NCBI GenBank assembly: GCA_024626585.1
Contig: JANKJI010000001.1
Location: 267,606,731 to 267,641,789 of the forward strand
Origin: Ginkgo biloba
Taxonomy: Eukaryota > Streptophyta > Ginkgoopsida > Ginkgoales > Ginkgoaceae
Direction: 5' to 3'
DNA length: 35,059 nucleotides
Position 1 is the first letter of the stretch, and each line of letters begins with the position of its first letter. The notes below the pieces were generated by a model. That model had not been told where the DNA came from. It ran no database searches and saw only the letters and a list, made by a program, of their open reading frames with translations. Made by a program: the position numbers and the translations under genes. Positions 22,641 through 34,011 of this stretch are shown in pieces.

Positions 22641-23090
22641 GCATTCAACATGTTAAAGTAGAAAATTTGTAAAGAACCTATGTTGGGTCTTCTAAATTTA
22701 TAGAAGCCTTTTGATATTGAGGAAAATGCATTAGGCTATGCAATGAGAGTTGTCCTTAAGCAAGAAGGGAGAAAAATTGCATAGCATTCTAAAAATTTTT
22801 AGGAGCTATCATAAATTACCCAACATATGATAACAAATTGTATGTTATGCACCAAGCAGTGAAACATTGGCAAGCATACATGTTGGATAAGGAGACAGTG
22901 ATTCACATTGATCACAAACCTCTCCAATTTTTATAGACATAGTCCAAGTTGTAGTAAGAAAGACATGCCAAGTGGATGCCATACCTACAACAATTCAATC
23001 TTCTCATCAAGTATACAAAGGGGATAATAAATAAGATTGTAGATTTGTTGTCTAGACCTCCTAGATCAACTATTCTCACAGTTGTTATGC
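22641..23090 (+). pseudogene. Element A RNase H (broken)
   Basis: Degrades RNA in the RNA/DNA hybrid. It is recognisable by PFDIEENALGYAMRVVLKQEG, then, after a frameshift near 22800, INYPTYDNKLYVMHQAVKHW, VIHIDHKPLQFL and IVDLLSRPP. The first Asp position (E.DASG in relatives) reads ENALG, so a catalytic Asp is Asn. Confidence 0.75.
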
Positions 23091-23189
23091 AACTATAGAT
23101 TTTTCCTTTAGAGGAGTTGCATATCCAATATGAAGGAGATTGAGATTTCCATCTAGTTATGGAAGCATTGAAGGCAGGGGGGTGAAAAC

Positions 23190-23741
23190 TAGAATTTTAT
23201 GTCTAAGAAGGTATATTGTACAGAGATGACAAGCTGTGTGTACCTCAAGGAGATTGTTGAGTTTCTTTATTAAGAGAAGCTCATATCTCCAAAGTATCAG
23301 GACATTTTGGAGTTGAAAATATACTTGCAAATCTATAAAGATATGTGTAATTTCCATGTATGCAAATATATGTTGTTGAGTTTATTAAGGGATGTGTACT
23401 TTGTAATACATTAAAACCAACTAATCGAAAGTTAGGTTTGTAAACACCTTTTCCAATTCTAAGATGACCATGGGAGAGCATCTCCATGGATTTTCTTGGA
23501 GGATTTCCAAAGATGAAAAAGGGTGATGACTACCTATTGGTGGTGGTGGATCATTTAAGTAAGATGACATTGTTGATACCTTGTAAGAAAACCATCTCTA
23601 GTCAAGAAGAAACCAAGTTGTTCTTTCAAAATATGTGGGTTTATTTAGGGATTTAAGAGTCCATAATCTTAGATAAGGATAGTTGATTCCTAAGTCACTT
23701 TTGGACAACATTGTGGGGAATGATGGATACCAAGTTGAAGA
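23190..23741 (+). pseudogene. Element A integrase, truncated by gap
   Basis: The zinc domain has AHISKVSGHFG and the Cys pair CVLC (23393-23404). The core begins SMDFLGGF with the first catalytic Asp (23489-23491), then HLSKMTLLIPCKKTIS, then ILDKDS-stop-F with the second Asp (23672-23674). The sequence enters the N gap at MDTKLK, before the catalytic Glu. Confidence 0.85.
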
Positions 23742-24174
23742 NNNNNNNNNNNNNNNNNNNNNNNNNNNNNNNNNNNNNNNNNNNNNNNNNNNNNNNNNNN
23801 NNNNNNNNNNNNNNNNNNNNNNNNNNNNNNNNNNNNNNNNNNNNNNNNNNNNNNNNNNNNNNNNNNNNNNNNNNNNNNNNNNNNNNNNNNNNNNNNNNNN
23901 NNNNNNNNNNNNNNNNNNNNNNNNNNNNNNNNNNNNNNNNNNNNNNNNNNNNNNNNNNNNNNNNNNNNNNNNNNNNNNNNNNNNNNNNNNNNNNNNNNNN
24001 NNNNNNNNNNNNNNNNNNNNNNNNNNNNNNNNNNNNNNNNNNNNNNNNNNNNNNNNNNNNNNNNNNNNNNNNNNNNNNNNNNNNNNNNNNNNNNNNNNNN
24101 NNNNNNNNNNNNNNNNNNNNNNNNNNNNNNNNNNNNNNNNNNNNNNNNNNNNNNNNNNNNNNNNNNNNNNNNNN
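23742..24174. other. Assembly gap (433 N)
   Basis: Unsequenced. It should contain the integrase Glu, the integrase C-terminus and possibly a chromodomain of element A. Apparent open frames across it are artefacts. Confidence 0.98.
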
Positions 24175-24203
24175 ATTAATTTTAAGCAAGGGTTAGATAA
24201 ATC

Positions 24204-24420
24204 TATATAGTTTATGTTTTGTTATGTTTTGTTTTGAATTGTAATATTTTGATGTAAGGAGTATTCTAAATTTATAAAGGAATATTCTAATTTTAGAAAA
24301 TGGTGGGAATGTATGCCTATAAATTCAGTGTATTTGTGTTAATTTTCCATAATGGACGAGATTAAATGATTGAATTATTAATTTCTCCTTAGTCTTTATG
24401 TTGTGATATGAAAGATGTAT
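24204..24420 (+). repeat. LTR-like promoter segment, copy 2
   Basis: Similar to 2836-3060: TTGTAATATTTTGATGTAAG, GGAATATTCTAATTTT, ATGCCTATAAAT (TATA at about 24318), then TTTCTCCTTAGTC. Here it lies between the gap and the 3' LTR of element A. It is either part of A's 3' untranslated region shared with another family, or a nested LTR fragment whose other end is hidden by the gap. Confidence 0.5.
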
Positions 24421-25214
24421 TGTGTTATGTTGAAGTGAAAGGAATTATGTAGTGCAATTAAAAGAAAAGAACACTATGAATTCTTAGTTGTCAAGAATTA
24501 AACAATAGATAAGGAAATAAGTAATCATGTCCATATGCTATGAAATGGATAATGAATTAATGAGAATTAGAGTAAATTGATCATGAATATGATGGGAATA
24601 TGGGATTCAAGGCAAGCCATTGATTCATTTTAGATCCCAAAAATTAATTTTTCATGAAGTCCCAACTTGCGGTCAAAGTTTGGAGAAATATGATTAGTTT
24701 TGAGCTAAAGGTCCTCAAGAAAATATTTGTAGAGTTTTCAAAGAGATTTATGAAGAAATTAGTGGCACAGAAAATGGAGTTATGATTCGAGAGTTTTGAC
24801 TTGATCTAGATCCAAGACCCTATTTTTAATAGTTTTGATAAAAAACCAACTTGAGGTCAAATTTTAGATAAATTTGAGTAGAATTAAGCAAAATGTCCAT
24901 AGGGGTAAAGTTATAGAATTTACTACAAGCTTTAAAATGAGCACAAGAACTCAAAAAATGGAGTTGTGGATCAAAAATTACGATGAGACCAAGGAGTGCT
25001 AAAAAAATTACTAAAATTGCCTATTTTTCTATAACAAAAAAAAACTCTGGATCCAACTTCCAAATGAGATGTCCATGGCTTCTGAGACCATCATCAAACA
25101 TACTAGAATGGGGGTAATCCTTAACTTTTAAAGTTTAAAACATCAAGTTTAACTTAAAGTCTTTAAAGTTTAAATTAGTTTATAAACTTTAAAAGTTACA
25201 CTTAGTCAAAGTTT

Positions 25215-25525
25215 TGATGTCGGTCTAAAAATTTTTCATGTCAATGTCAGTTTAAAATTTTTATAGCAATGCAGGTTTTCAATTTTCATGTCAGCATCGA
25301 TTTTATATTTTCATGTCGATGTCAATTTGAAATTTCTATGTCAGTGTCAGTTTCACTCAATCTGATGACCAACATGACAAAAAATTGATGTTTAACATGA
25401 CAACTAAAATTTGACATGAAAAATCCAACATGAAATGTTTGACATGATAAATATACCATGATAAATTTAACATGACAAAATCTAATGACTGACATGATAA
25501 GGAAAATTTTGATGATCGACATGAG
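25215..25525. repeat. Opposed CATGTC / GACATG motif arrays in 3' LTR
   Basis: The same layout as at 19035-19352: TTTTCATGTC units first, then ACATGACAA / GACATGA units. Fewer hexamers are exact than in the 5' LTR (several are AACATG or CCATG). Confidence 0.7.
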
Positions 25526-25648
25526 ATGTAATCTAACGATAAAACTTAGAAAGACAAAGAAAAAGACTAACAAAGAGAAAATCAACATAGAATAACTGAC
25601 AGTCTGGTAGATGATCAGTTATGCGATGGTTTTAACTACTCACATGGC

Positions 25649-25655
25649 TATAAAA
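25649..25655 (+). promoter_or_regulatory. Candidate TATA box, element A 3' LTR
   Basis: TATAAAA in GGCTATAAAAAG, the counterpart of 19478-19484. Confidence 0.55.
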
Positions 25656-26096
25656 AGTGAAAATTGCGATGAACAAAGGAGGGAAGGATAGACATCCATA
25701 CAGATAGAATAATGACTCAACTAGAGTGACACAACCATAAGGAAGAAGATTGAAATCATTGTACAGAAAGTAAGAAAGATAGAAGTGATGAAGTGTGAGA
25801 GATTATTTAATGACATAATAGCTCTATATTTGAACTAAAGATTGTCCAATGACATATTTTTTGGTACTACCTTGTTGTAAACCAATTTTTAATATCTAGT
25901 TCAAAACTTTATGTCTATGTACATATTTGTGTATGTTTCCAATTCATTTCTTTGAATTTTTCAGATTCAAATATGTTGGAACTGTATACATATTTAGACA
26001 CAAAATTCTAATTGTTTTAAATCAATTAATATAAAAATAAGAATCTATAGTTACTAACATTGGGAGATTTTGACTTACCCACTAAAATATAGATTA

Positions 26097-26101
26097 GGTG
26101 G
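26097..26101. repeat. Target-site duplication of element A, right copy
   Basis: GGTGG directly after the LTR end, identical to 18467-18471. Confidence 0.75.
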
Positions 26102-26770
26102 AGAGACTAGATTTATTTTCTAATGTTCATCCCATTGGGTTTTTCACTCCTGATAGATTCCACCCCATATTGAGGTGGACCCACATCCCAGGTGGTTTTG
26201 CACCACTTGTATTCCATGCTAATTTTCACTAAATTATAGGTCCCTCTAAATTAAATATGTATTTGTATCCCTCTCAATCAATTCCACACATAATTTTTCC
26301 ATTTGTAGTGCTAAATGTGCCCCCTTTTAATTCAATTTGACCTTACTTAGGGATCCTTATGGACTCATCCCATCCTATTATAGGGATATTTGTTCTTAGT
26401 AGGGAATAACAAACCCCTTTGGTCTTATCCATTCTATTTTATCACTTTGGTCAATACTTTAGGAACCCATATGGATTTCCATATCCATATACTTTCTTGT
26501 TCCCTGCATATTTCTCTTGACCCTCACAACCCATGGTTACACTATTCACACAATCTTTTCATTAGGTCTCGAGTTTAGTGGAATATTCCCAATATTTAAA
26601 AGGCTCTCAAACACCTTACACACCTATCACATATGTATCTATAGCTATAATACTTTCTCCTATTTCTTCTACAGGTGGGAACATGTTTGTGTAGCCTATA
26701 TCCCCTCTTAAGAAGTCCTATATTGATTTCATATTAACCCCTTTAAGAAACATAGTCTAATTGACAATAT
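26102..26770. other. Unassigned DNA, probable leader of element B
   Basis: No gene is supported. It precedes the gag of element B and should join 18471 in the pre-insertion state. No primer-binding site for B was recognised. Confidence 0.4.
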
Positions 26771-26774
26771 TGCC

Positions 26775-27725
26775 TAGTCCTCTTCCTGAGTTTCCTCATT
26801 TTAATAGTAATCGAGGGAGCCACCCTATTACATACATTAATGCTTATGTTATTACTTACATGGAACACAGATAATAATGATGTCACCATAAAAATATTCC
26901 CTCATTAGCTCATGGGGGGAGATTTAAAATAGTTTCATCAACTATATGCCAACTCTATATTAACATTCCAAGAGATTATTAAACTCTTTATTTAATACTT
27001 CAATGAGGCCAATCCCTATGATCTAGGGCTCATACCCCTACTTTCCTTCGATAAGGATAATGTTAAATCCGAATTTGAATTCATCCATAGATTCTAGTAT
27101 TTATTTTATGCATGTAAAACTCATTTTATTGGATGATATTTTTATGAATTATTCATGAATGCCTTTAGAACTCAAGTTCATTTTGAGGTATTAAAGGTGG
27201 ATCGCACTTCTTATGAGAATTCTATTAAGAAATTCTTGACCATTGAGGCCTACAAGGTTTGGGCTGGGGTGAAGATGATTAAATCTTCCCATTCCTCCAC
27301 TACCTAAAAAAATAAGCATACCACTAATGATGGAGTTATTGACTCTAAACTTTCTCATCCTAGTGATGAGTTGTTAGACCCCATCACCTCTTCCATTTGA
27401 TAAATTAATCACACCATCATAGGTTCCTCCAAGTCCTCTTCCAATAATATATCATTTGGAAAAAAATATGAAGGTGAAAATAAAGACACAAAAACCATCC
27501 ATTTGGTGGAGAAATATTCAAAGTATCCACCTGATAGTTCTCCTCCATAAAAACCTAATTGACTTACTTTTGATCATACTAAATGGTGCAATTACCATAA
27601 GTTCCCTGATCATGACAAAGATAATTATTTTACACTCTGAAAGTTATAAAGTCTCTTTCCTAATTTATAGTGTTCTATCTCAAAACCAAACAAAGAGAAA
27701 TAGATATATCAAAATCCCATCCTGA
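26775..27725 (+). pseudogene. gag: Element B gag (broken)
   Basis: The capsid part starts near 26780 (ITYINAYVITYMEH). After a frameshift near 26865 it continues through DVTIKIFPH, GGDLK-stop-FHQLYANSI and KLFI-stop-YFNEANPYDLG. Relatives have a Trp or Gln at these stop sites. The C-terminal zinc motif at 27587-27628 reads C-NY-H-KFPD-H-DKDN-Y, i.e. CX2HX4HX4C with the final Cys changed to Tyr (G to A). Confidence 0.7.
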
Positions 27726-28329
27726 CCACAACATTAAAACTATAGGGAAGAAATCCATATATTGTAAGAAGAATAAGAAGAAGAATAAGGTGACAAATTA
27801 TTTGAGTCCATACACTACCTCTTCTTATTGAGTAGAGAAAGGACAAACTTCTATATCCAAGAAGATGGTGATCCATTAATTCCATGTTACTGGTGGGTCA
27901 AAAGTCTTGTTAGAATCTTAAATAATTCCACACACTTCCAAATATATAAGGGATTCCAAAGGAAAGTACAAGGTTATAGCCCTTATTTATTGGGTTCCTA
28001 TATAACCTAAGGATGTAATGGTTATTATCTAATCTCAAGATCATAAAGAGGCATCCTATGCCTATGACCTTCCTCCACCTAATATTCCATTTAGGGGACC
28101 TTCTCCTCCTTTAGACCCTTATCCCTAAATACCTATGCTGACTAGAATAATTCAATTTGATCTCAAAAGACCTATTCCTCAACTAACTAGAGGGAAGGAG
28201 TACTTAATTATTGATGAATTATATTTTATTTCTTTTGGGATATCTATAATATATGTGTTCAAAATATGTTCATAGTAATGAGAGGCCTTCTTTACTATAA
28301 TTTCTATTTCATTTCATGAGATATAATAG

Positions 28330-28690
28330 GATATTTTAATTTTGACCCTGTTGATATTCTTGATGAAGAAATTCAAAAATAAAACCTTATCAATCCTTTC
28401 CACATCAAAGTTGAAGTCAAGGATTTTGCTATTCAAAGATGTATTATTGACCTAGGGTCATCCATCAATGTCATGCCTTTCTTAGTCTATGAACAATTAG
28501 GTGTAGGTTCATTCCACCCTAATTCTTAGGCATGATATGGATACAACAAGTCCCTCAAATCTCCCATAGACTATATTTCTCTCACATTTACCATATGTAA
28601 GAATTGGATATCATTGAAGTGGTTATTATCATCCCAAAACTCAACTATAATCTACTCCTAGGGAGATCATGAATAAATGGCATAAAGTCC
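28330..28690 (+). pseudogene. Element B aspartic protease (broken)
   Basis: AIQRCIIDLGSSINVMPF at about 28428-28481: the catalytic Asp and Gly are present, with Leu in the middle of the D-x-G-S triad (28449-28460). It continues as VYEQLGVG; after a frameshift, IIPKLNYNLLLGRS at about 28629-28670 matches the usual LLGR block of Tat-type proteases. Confidence 0.7.
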
Positions 28691-29689
28691 ATTATCTTAT
28701 ATCTCTTTAGAGACATCTAATTCTTCCATTTGGGTCCTTTTCATCATCTAATATGTGTTTCACCCAATACTAAAACTACTTCATTTGGGGATCCTACTAT
28801 CCTGCTGGTTGAAATTTCTATTGATAAAGAGTTTTTATTTGATCATTCTAGTTAGACCAAGGACTTTGTCTTGCTTATTATCTATTAGTATCTATTCATT
28901 GAGGATTATAACTTTAGTTGTTTGGATACTTCTTTAGAGGATTATGAACTTATTATGTCCTCCCACATATATCACATCTACCATCTTAATATGACACCTG
29001 TTGCACTATAGGATGATCAGGAGTCCCTTAATTTTCTCTTCGTAGTTGATACAGAGGAGACTACTACTCCTCTTATATATATTAACTCCCTAATAAGAAT
29101 ACCTTATATGATGACATAATCCCACTACCTCCTGACCTTAAACATTGAGGGCATATTGACAAACCAAGTGGTCCATTTGACATAATTGAATCTTCTTGGT
29201 TAGACTAGCTTGAGGGTCATATTCCTTTACATATTCACTTACCTAATTACCTAGAGTAGTATTTTTCCCTTTTCCATTCTTATGATGAGGACCTAATATT
29301 ATTTATCCTACGGCTTCTCTACCCATGAATCTTTGAGTGGGTGATTTACCTTCAACTATCCCTTCAATCCCTTTAGGATCTTATTAGTAGGATATACTAG
29401 AAAATTCTAGACATGATCATATTAGTGCTTTTAATGGGAAATTTCACTCTTATGAGTCCTCTATTATCCACCATGTTTACATGGTTTAATCTTGCTCTAT
29501 TTTTAATGATGAATTATCAGATTCCCCTTCCTCGTCCACACTAGGTGATTTACCACCTTCTACTAACTATTTTAAGGAAGGGAATCTCATGGCTATTAAT
29601 CCAACCACTAATGTTTATTTGAGTATCACCTTCATTCTAAATATTGTCAAGTTTAGGGATACTATGTCTCCTCATGAGATCAATCAATT
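28691..29689 (+). other. Element B protease-RT spacer
   Basis: Lies between protease and RT. It probably encodes a polyprotein linker now full of stops and frameshifts. I recognise no domain and no independent gene. Confidence 0.4.
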
Positions 29690-30500
29690 AACTAAACTTA
29701 TTCATGAGTTATCTAATATATTTTCTTAGGAATATTCAAACATGAAAGGGATGGATCCTAATATAGTGTCCCATAATATCATTGTTAACCAAGGAACTAA
29801 AACTATGTTACAAACGTCAATATCCCATTAAACCTAACATCTCAGTTGTTGTGAAATAGGTGGTCAAGAAATTAGTTAAAGTTGGATTTATAACACCCAT
29901 TAATTATCCTCAATGAGTTTCCAACATTATGCCAATTAATAAGAAAAGTGGTGATGTTGTATTTTCATTGAATTTCAAAATATAAATGATGCATTTAATA
30001 AGGAAAATTTTCCATTACTTTTTGTTGATTAAATTCTTAATTAAACAACAAGATTCAAGGTCATGTCCCTTATGGTCAAGCTCTCCAACTATAATACTAT
30101 ATTTATAACTCTAAAGGACCACCAAAAAATATCATTCATTACTCATTAGGGCATGTTTTCTTATAGAGTCATGGATTTTAGGCTTAAAAATTTTGGCACT
30201 AGGCTATTGTGTTCATCTTTCATGACCTAATGAATAAAATCATCCAGGCCTATGTTGATGACCATATGGTATTGTACCATAGATGATAATACCACCTTGA
30301 TGATCTTCTTTCAATAGTGTTACAAATACCAATTGATTCTTAATCATGAGAAGTGTGTCTTATTGGTCTCATTTAGGAATTTTCTTGGGCATCTTGTTTC
30401 AATTTGAGGCATTAAGCTTGACCTTAACAAGGTTAAGGCTATTATTGAAATGCCTCCACCTAGGACTCAAAGATATATTAAGTATTTTCTCGATAATTAG
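29690..30500 (+). pseudogene. Element B reverse transcriptase (broken)
   Basis: Pre-RT block INQLTKLIHELSNIFS then MKGMDPNIVSHNIIVNQGTK (about 29683-29808), then QYPIKPNISVVVK, KKLVKVGFITPINYP, VSNIMPINKKSGDV, ENFPLLFVD, SYRVMDFRLKNFGT, and the catalytic loop AYVDDHMVLYH with YVDD intact at 30251-30262. A NPFN-like primer-grip tail and LDLNKVKAIIEMPPP follow. Frameshifts near 29970-30040 and elsewhere, plus stops, disable it although both catalytic Asp residues survive. Confidence 0.82.
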
Positions 30501-30960
30501 GATACTTATGTAGGTTCATTATCAATTTTACTTTTAAAGTTAAACCCCTTAATAACCTATTAAATAAGGATATTCCTTTTAATTGGTTGCCTCAAGCCAA
30601 TGTAGAATTTGACAAAATGAAGGAGGCTCTCACTTTTGCTCCTATTTTAATTCCACCCTCAAGAGCTAGACCCTTTTTGGACATGAAATTAATTACACAT
30701 TTATTAAAAAATAATGTTTATCTTTGGTATTTATGACCAAGGAAATATGACAATACTTATTGAAATGCTCATATCGATGTATACACTCAATGAAATGCTA
30801 ACCTATATATTCTTTCTAACCCTGATCACACTAGAAGGGATGGAAGGTGGTTCATCTTTATTTAGGAATTTGACCTCGATATTATTAAAAAGAAATATAA
30901 AAAGGGTATGGTTGTTGTCAAACACCTAGTAGATTTATCTCTACCCAATGATGAGAATGT
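30501..30960 (+). pseudogene. Element B RNase H remnant, centre deleted
   Basis: The front edge NVEFDKMKEALTFAPILIPP (about 30600-30659) is followed within about 180 bp by RRDGRWFIFI-stop-EFDLDII and VVVKHLVDLSLPNDE, which is the far C-terminal edge of the RNase H region in gypsy elements. Most of the catalytic RNase H fold, expected to take over 100 residues, is not present. Confidence 0.65.
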
Positions 30961-31194
30961 ACTTGCTAATAATTCTTTACTAGACAAAAATATCTTTCAT
31001 AGTGATCACTAGGATATTACTAAGCATGAGTGGTATGAAGATATCATTTCCTACCTCAAGTTTCAAGAATGTTCGCAAGTGGCCTCTTCAAAATAAAAGA
31101 GAGGAATCTATACCATTATTCATGAATATATGATCCTTAATAATTCCCTCTATAAGCGATCCTTTCATGGTCTCATTATGAGATGCATGTTTTC

Positions 31195-32280
31195 CATAGA
31201 AGCATAAATAGTGATATACAAATGTCATAAGAGAATTTATGGGGGCCATTTTGGTGGATAACCTATGGATTTGAAGATTCTAAAGATGGGATAATACTAC
31301 CCTATAGTCTTTAAAGATGCCCACGACTATGTTCACAGGTTCCTCAAGTGCCAAGAGCACTCTAACTTATATCATGCACATACCCAATCACTTTTGGAAT
31401 TTTTTTTCCCATGGCCTTTCTTAAAATAGGGACTTAACCTTATCAATGTAATTAATGCCTAATAGTTAAGTAACTATAAGTTTATTCTTATAGGCACTAA
31501 CTATTTTACTAAGTGGGTTGAATTGATCCCACTTCACCATATAGATGGACATACCATCGTCAAGTTCATATTTAACCAAATCATTTTCTAGTTTGGTATT
31601 CCTAATATTATCATCATTGATAATGAAAAATCATTTTAAAACTACCATATTGATGATATATGTCAAAATTTTTAGATTAATCATCCAACTTATGGACCTT
31701 ATTACCCATAATCTAATGGTCAAGATGAAGATTGCAATAAGACCTCGATTAAGATTCTTAATTGAATAGTCAACCGGTCTAGTCAAAACTAACATTTAAA
31801 TATCTTCCATGACCTTTGGGATATATAAAATATTTGTGTACTCCCATATGCATGATACCATTTTCCCTAGGTTATGGTATCGAAGTAGTTATTTCACTCA
31901 AGATTGAGATTCCTTCCCTATGAATCTTGACTAAGGGATTCTTAGATAAAGAGTCCTTCAAATCCTCCCATCTTATATAACTAGAGGAGATCAATGATAA
32001 GAGACTCATAAAATGTTAATATTTGGTGGCCTACCATAACTGTAACTAGCTAGCCTATGAGAATAAGGTTAGACATAAGGCCTTCCTTATGGGAGATAAG
32101 GTTCTTAAGCTTGAATAATTTTTTGATAGAAAAGGGAAGTTTATACCTTAGTGGATTGGTCCCTTTGCCATTTTGAAAGATCTCTAGAGTGGCACTTATC
32201 AAATTTCTATCTTGGATGGATGAGAGTTTCAACATCTTATGAAATCTCAATTTATTAAACTATACTATTTATAGCATCTA
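31195..32280 (+). pseudogene. Element B integrase (broken)
   Basis: Zinc domain: KCHKRIYGGHFGG, LKILKMG, VFKDAHDYVHRFLKCQEH, where the first Cys of the pair is Phe. Core: GLNLINVINA shows Asn for the first catalytic Asp (31436-31438); FILIGTNYFTKWVELIP; IPNIIIIDNEKSF keeps the second Asp; TYGPYYP-stop-SNGQDE keeps the Glu. C-terminal part: ENKVRHKAFLMGDKVLKLE and WIGPFAILKDL, then HLMKSQFIKLYY ending near 32280. Confidence 0.82.
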
Positions 32281-32490
32281 AGAAGGAACTTTACACATGT
32301 ATATATAATACAAAATAATAATAAAAATTGCAAACTAATGTGTTTTATATATGCTCAAAAAATCTATGTATATATATACAAATGTGTTTTTTCAATAGGT
32401 ACAATATAATGTTATCTCTCATCATACCATATGATTATCTAGTTCATATAAAATGTATATACAAAAATGTGTATATATATCTACTAAAAA
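32281..32490. other. AT-rich spacer after element B pol
   Basis: TATATA- and AATAAT-rich DNA with three short recurrences of an ATGTGTWTATATAT-like phrase. No gene is seen. Confidence 0.5.
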
Positions 32491-34011
32491 TATGTGATTA
32501 ATGGTGTTCATGAATCAGGTCACTCTCTTTATATGCTCATCCTTTTTTTCTCACTCAATTGTCTCTAACCAGTCCTCGAGGAGAGTCCCAACATCTATCT
32601 CAGAAGTATGACCTCATATCATAGGTGAACGTTCTTATCCTATAGAGCCTAATAATGCTCTCATTCCTAGATGGATGGTGTAAAGGAAGTTGTATGAATA
32701 TGGACAATAATTGGATGTCCCATATCCATAAAAGGTTGATCTAGATCTCCTCTAGCATAGTGGAGCATATCTTCTAGGATGGCTCGCACCTACATCACCA
32801 GTATAGTCATTAAATGTATATTAAAGCCATAAAATTGATTATTATGGGACTTTTTTCAAGTCACTATAGTCAAGAAAAAATTAAAGTAGGATAAGGTATT
32901 GCATACCATGTAGAGGATGCTTATTATGATCTCCTGATAGATAAACTTGCTCTTTATTCTCCTCTATTCTCTTTTAAATGAAACTTAGGTATTATCTATG
33001 GGATTTCACCTTTCCTCCATATGCTAATTCTAAGGGCACCCTCTATCTATTGCCCTATCTATATAAAGTCTTGTCCCTCTACTTCCCTCCCTCTATGTCT
33101 TGAACTATCTCTTTACCTAGTACTTGCTCCTCTTGATGACCTATCTATATCTATTTTGTATCCCCCTCTACCTCTCTATTATTCATATCTCTATCCAAAT
33201 CCCACTAGATCACACTATAAGGGTCCATGACCCTTTTATCTAGGGTTAAATATATAAAATCTACTTAGGTTCCTTCCTTCCTCTAATGAGTAGGGTGGAA
33301 TGGTAAGGATCTCTCCATCATCTTTCACCTCCTCATGAGAGGATTATATAATATAACTATAATAAGGGGTGTTATGGTAGGATAAAATAAATGGAAGTGC
33401 TAAAAAATTCATGCCTATAGGAATGAACTATAAATGAGGGTCCCATGGCCAATCCACCATACTATATCCAATTGATTTAATAGAGAATCAAGAATGTACC
33501 TAACCTAGTCATGCCTAATTTCCTATATGCATCTCTTGATCACTGAGATGAATCCAAATGGAACACTCCCAAATTTATAGCTTTGTGAGATCCTCAACAT
33601 GAGGATTTCTTATATCACTCTCAGAATTAGTGGGACTCTCACACTCTACAATATGTTGATAACCACCCCATGAGTAGTCACATCACTAGGAATCTTGCAC
33701 TTCATTAGATAAAGGTCTACCTCTCATATAGTCACTTTCCTTTATAGGTTGATCACCTCTCTTTAGAATAAAAGTCCCATCACCCTATACATATGTCTCT
33801 TTGTGAGTTGTACCTCACTAAAGATAGGTAGTCTAAACATATGGGCAGTAAAATCCTAATACCTCACCAACTATTTCATACTCTCCTCATTAAAATTGAG
33901 TTGGGAGGTTAATGAGACCTTCCATAGCCTACATATTTATAGGATACCTCAATCCTCCTCTCCAAATTATGCTACCAGTTCATGCATGATGGCTCCATCA
34001 TTCTCTCACAT
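32491..34011 (-). pseudogene. Possible antisense ORF downstream of element B pol (decayed)
   Basis: On the minus strand, ATG at 34011-34009 opens a frame of 507 codons that reads protein-like without an obvious frameshift: ENDGAIMHELVA, FRLPIFSEVQLTKRHMYRVMG, CKIPSDVTTHGVVINIL, YKFGSVPFGFISVIKRCI, LLNQLDIVWWIGHG, EEQVLGKEIVQDIEGG, LLEDWLETIE. I count about 35 stops, mostly TAA/TAG, some at plausible Gln sites. That density is close to chance for this base composition, so the case rests on the wording and on context. Tat-type gypsy elements often carry an antisense ORF between integrase and the 3' LTR, exactly where this one lies. I cannot name its domain. Confidence 0.33.

Larger units (their letters stand above)
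18472..26096 (+). mobile_element. Element A: chromovirus-like Ty3/gypsy LTR retrotransposon, decayed
   Basis: About 7.6 kb including a 433-N gap. Direct repeats 18472-19960 and 24621-26096 flank an initiator-Met-type primer-binding site, gag, protease, RT, RNase H and integrase in Ty3/gypsy order. GGTGG flanks both ends. RT wording (TNAPATFIRLMNETM) and integrase wording (SMDFLGGFPKMKKGDDYLL) match the plant chromovirus side of Ty3/gypsy; any chromodomain would lie in or after the gap. About 15 differences in the first 96 aligned LTR bases from 18513 indicate an old insertion. Frameshifts, stops and catalytic changes make it inactive. Confidence 0.88.
24621..26096 (+). repeat. Element A 3' LTR
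   Basis: About 1476 bp, beginning TGATTCATTTTAGATCCC and ending ATAGATTA (CA to TA). It aligns with 18472-19960, including the motif arrays (about 25215-25525) and the TATA box (25649-25655). A purine-rich GATGGGAATATGGGA about 20 bp upstream may be a decayed polypurine tract. Confidence 0.85.
26775..32280 (+). mobile_element. Element B internal region: second Tat/Athila-like Ty3/gypsy element, LTRs not found
   Basis: A gag, protease, RT, short RNase H remnant and integrase lie in order in one orientation, with many stops and frameshifts. The Cys-His gag motif (WCNYHKFPDHDKDN), pre-RT block (DPNIVSHNIIV) and integrase wording (FILIGTNYFTKWVE) fit Tat/Athila-type plant gypsy elements, not the chromovirus side. 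No LTR pair or target duplication was found. The ends may lie outside the window or be broken up by insertions A and C. Confidence 0.8.

Noticed and set aside
23683-24210. Open frames of 161-175 codons
   Set aside because: They run through the 433-N gap and have no sequence content.
26640-26676. Splice-acceptor-like CTATTTCTTCTACAG|GTGGG before element B gag
   Set aside because: No matching donor could be placed and the leader is too decayed to judge.
33021-33230. Plus-strand open frame of 69 codons rich in Leu, Ser, Pro and Tyr
   Set aside because: It is the complement of purine-rich DNA in the candidate antisense frame, low in complexity and without a recognisable motif.
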